A stretch of DNA of 64,000 nucleotides from an uncultured Stenotrophomonas sp. (GTDB taxonomy: Bacteria; Pseudomonadota; Gammaproteobacteria; Xanthomonadales; Xanthomonadaceae): positions 186,001 to 250,000 of the forward strand of contig CAJYNG010000022.1 in NCBI GenBank assembly GCA_913775725.1. The letters are read 5' to 3'. Shown piece after piece: positions 62,554 to 64,000 of the stretch. Position 1 is the stretch's first letter; every line of letters starts with the position of its first letter. The notes beneath the pieces are model-generated. The model was given only the letters and a program-made list of their open reading frames with translations, searched no databases and had not been told where the DNA came from. The position numbers and the translations under genes were made by a program.

Positions 62554-64000
62554 CGTGCGTCCTCTGCCACCGCCACGGGTGCTACCGTCAGCGCCTGCAC
62601 CTGGGCCTGGTTGAGCACGCCATCGCGCCCGCCCTTGCCCCCGGTGTAGTGCGCGAAGTGCTGCAGCGCGCTCATGTTGAAGCCTTGTTCGAGCGCGACC
62701 GTGCACGGCCCCTTGGGCACAGCGAACGTTGCCGAGGTCGAGTCCTGCACGGCCACGCTGTGCGGCATCGCAACCGTATGCCGCTGCAACGGCTGGCCTG
62801 GGCACTGCAGCACCAGCTGCTTGACCGCCGCCGTGACGCCAGTGTTGATCGGCCCGTCCGGGTTGCGGTACTGCAGGCGCAGGCGCACCTGCCCGGCCTT
62901 GGCCGAGGTGAACTGCCAGCGTTCCTCGCCCTTCAGCACCTGCTGCGGACCGACGCAGAGCATCGGGCTGTGCAGCGATTCCAACGTGCCTTCGCGCCGG
63001 GTCAGGCTGAGGCAATGCTGCAGGCCATCGTCGCTGATGCGCGCCACGCCGTTGCTGTCGGTGACCGCCTTGCCGTCCTTCCACAGCACCTGATCGGCTG
63101 CCACCGCAACGTTCCAGCCCGCGCCCTTGCGCAGGGCCTGCGGCGCAACCGGCGTGGCCGGCGCACGCGCGTTGGCATCCGCAGTCGTGGCAGCGAAACC
63201 GGTTGCTGCCGCGGCGGCGACCAGCTGCACCGTGGTGGTCGTGCCACGCGTGGTGGTTCTGCCGGCAACCAGCAGGCCATCGCCCACGTTCTGCGGGCGC
63301 TCCAGCACATAGCGCTTGCCGTTGGCTTCCAACGTGATGCGGGGGTGCGTGCCGAACAGTTCCGGCACCAGCACGGCCGGCAGCTTGGGCTGCACGCGGC
63401 CATCGTCCTGCACGCCGAATACGCCTTCGACCACCATCGACAGATAGCCGGCCACCGACCACAGCTGGCGCTCGGAATTGACCACCGGGCCGCTCAGCGC
63501 ACCTTCCCCGACATGCACGGCCTGGCTGACCAGCTCGTAGTTCTCCATGTTGGAACCAGCCAGCGCAGCGCCCTGCATCAACGAGCGGATCTCGGCGGCG
63601 ATGCGCGGCGCATCATCCAGCTGCCGCGCCGCACGCAGCGAGTAGGCACTGACGAACGGCCAGATCGCACGGTTGTGGTAGATCGGCTGTTGCGCCTCCT
63701 GCGGCCAGACCACCGGACTGCCGGCCGGCCCCATCGGGTAAGCGGCCAGCGCACGGCGCGCACGCTGGGTCGGCAGCACGTCGGCCAGGATACCCAGCGA
63801 CAGGCCCAGCAGATCGACCTTGGCGTACGGCACCGGGTGCGCCGCTTCGCCGATGTAGCTCATGTACTGGCCCATGTCCTCGCGCCAGAAGCGCGCATCG
63901 ATCTGCTGCGCCAACGCATCGGCCCACGCCTTGTATTCGACCGCGCGGGCATCGCCCTGCTGGCCGGCCAGGCGTTCGGCCAGGCGCAGTGCCTGGAAGT
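62550..64000 (-). CDS. Six-hairpin glycosidase-like protein (5' end outside window)
   Basis: At least 483 residues on the minus strand, running in from the right edge with no start in view. The visible upstream part has an (alpha/alpha)-barrel character (ARFWREDMGQYMSYIGEAAHP, YHNRAIWPFVSAYSLRAARQ), as in glycoside hydrolases of the six-hairpin superfamily. A beta-rich C-terminal part follows. It is first in view of the operon with the MFS transporter and alpha-amylase, and presumably acts on maltodextrins or related glycans. Family call is tentative. Confidence 0.7.
   Translation of the reverse strand, partial: FQALRLAERLAGQQGDARAVEYKAWADALAQQIDARFWREDMGQYMSYIGEAAHPVPYAKVDLLGLSLGILADVLPTQRARRALAAYPMGPAGSPVVWPQEAQQPIYHNRAIWPFVSAYSLRAARQLDDAPRIAAEIRSLMQGAALAGSNMENYELVSQAVHVGEGALSGPVVNSERQLWSVAGYLSMVVEGVFGVQDDGRVQPKLPAVLVPELFGTHPRITLEANGKRYVLERPQNVGDGLLVAGRTTTRGTTTTVQLVAAAAATGFAATTADANARAPATPVAPQALRKGAGWNVAVAADQVLWKDGKAVTDSNGVARISDDGLQHCLSLTRREGTLESLHSPMLCVGPQQVLKGEERWQFTSAKAGQVRLRLQYRNPDGPINTGVTAAVKQLVLQCPGQPLQRHTVAMPHSVAVQDSTSATFAVPKGPCTVALEQGFNMSALQHFAHYTGGKGGRDGVLNQAQVQALTVAPVAVAEDAR

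Overview
The window looks like chromosome from a Stenotrophomonas, most likely of the S. maltophilia complex. The DNA is very GC-rich with strong third-position GC bias. It carries many short palindromes that begin with GTAG (the SMAG repeat family of that species). Gene content (TonB receptor, MHS and POT transporters, S9 peptidase, LysE/ArgO, malonate decarboxylase, maltodextrin genes) fits a Xanthomonadaceae core genome. I see no prophage, IS element, CRISPR array, tRNA or rRNA.

Layout. 1-5.4 kb is a peptide-uptake block: an OPT transporter cut by the left edge, a divergent POT transporter, and an exported S9 peptidase. 5.6-7.3 kb holds divergent argO/argP-like genes, followed by a GNAT enzyme, malate:quinone oxidoreductase (8.1-9.8 kb) and a TonB siderophore receptor (10.1-12.3 kb). 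12.5-20.7 kb is a complete malonate-utilisation locus: mdcA-C-D-E-G-B-H joined by ATGA-type overlaps, a MatC-type transporter and a FadR-type GntR regulator. 20.8-25.5 kb has a small Ser/Gly-tailed membrane protein, a nucleoside hydrolase, an MHS transporter and a LytS/LytR-type two-component pair. 25.5-38.2 kb is a series of small units: a DUF2306 membrane protein containing a G10 tract, lipoproteins, a phosphoesterase, a TerC-CBS protein, a DUF2975/XRE pair, an ArsR regulator with a cupin-like/DUF2867 protein, a diguanylate cyclase and an AI-2E family permease. 38.3-41.2 kb has an isocitrate-lyase-superfamily enzyme with a divergent LysR gene, then a MASE2-like GGDEF protein.

41.4-51.1 kb is the most coherent catabolic system. 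A LacI regulator sits beside two converging operons. One encodes a TIM-barrel isomerase, an NHS-type permease, a Gfo/Idh oxidoreductase, an exported isomerase and a cytochrome c. The other encodes an exported TIM-barrel protein, a cysteine-rich GMC oxidoreductase, its Tat-type small subunit and a DUF1080 protein. This set matches a periplasmic glycoside 3-oxidation (3-keto-glycoside) route. Both operon promoters carry the same 14-bp palindrome TGCAATCGATTGCA, which ties the two halves and the regulator into one regulon.

51.3-57.8 kb holds ssb, a second LacI regulator, an ABC ATPase, and a 1196-residue ABC-2 permease fused to an M1 zinc peptidase. 57.9-59.2 kb has small genes separated by SMAG hairpins. 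59.4-64.0 kb is the start of a maltodextrin cluster on the minus strand: exported alpha-amylase, MFS sugar transporter, and a six-hairpin-type glycosidase cut by the right edge.

Many long open frames antisense to these genes are GC-bias shadows and are not annotated. Start sites were chosen from Shine-Dalgarno spacing, overlaps and family N-termini; several differ from the longest possible frame.
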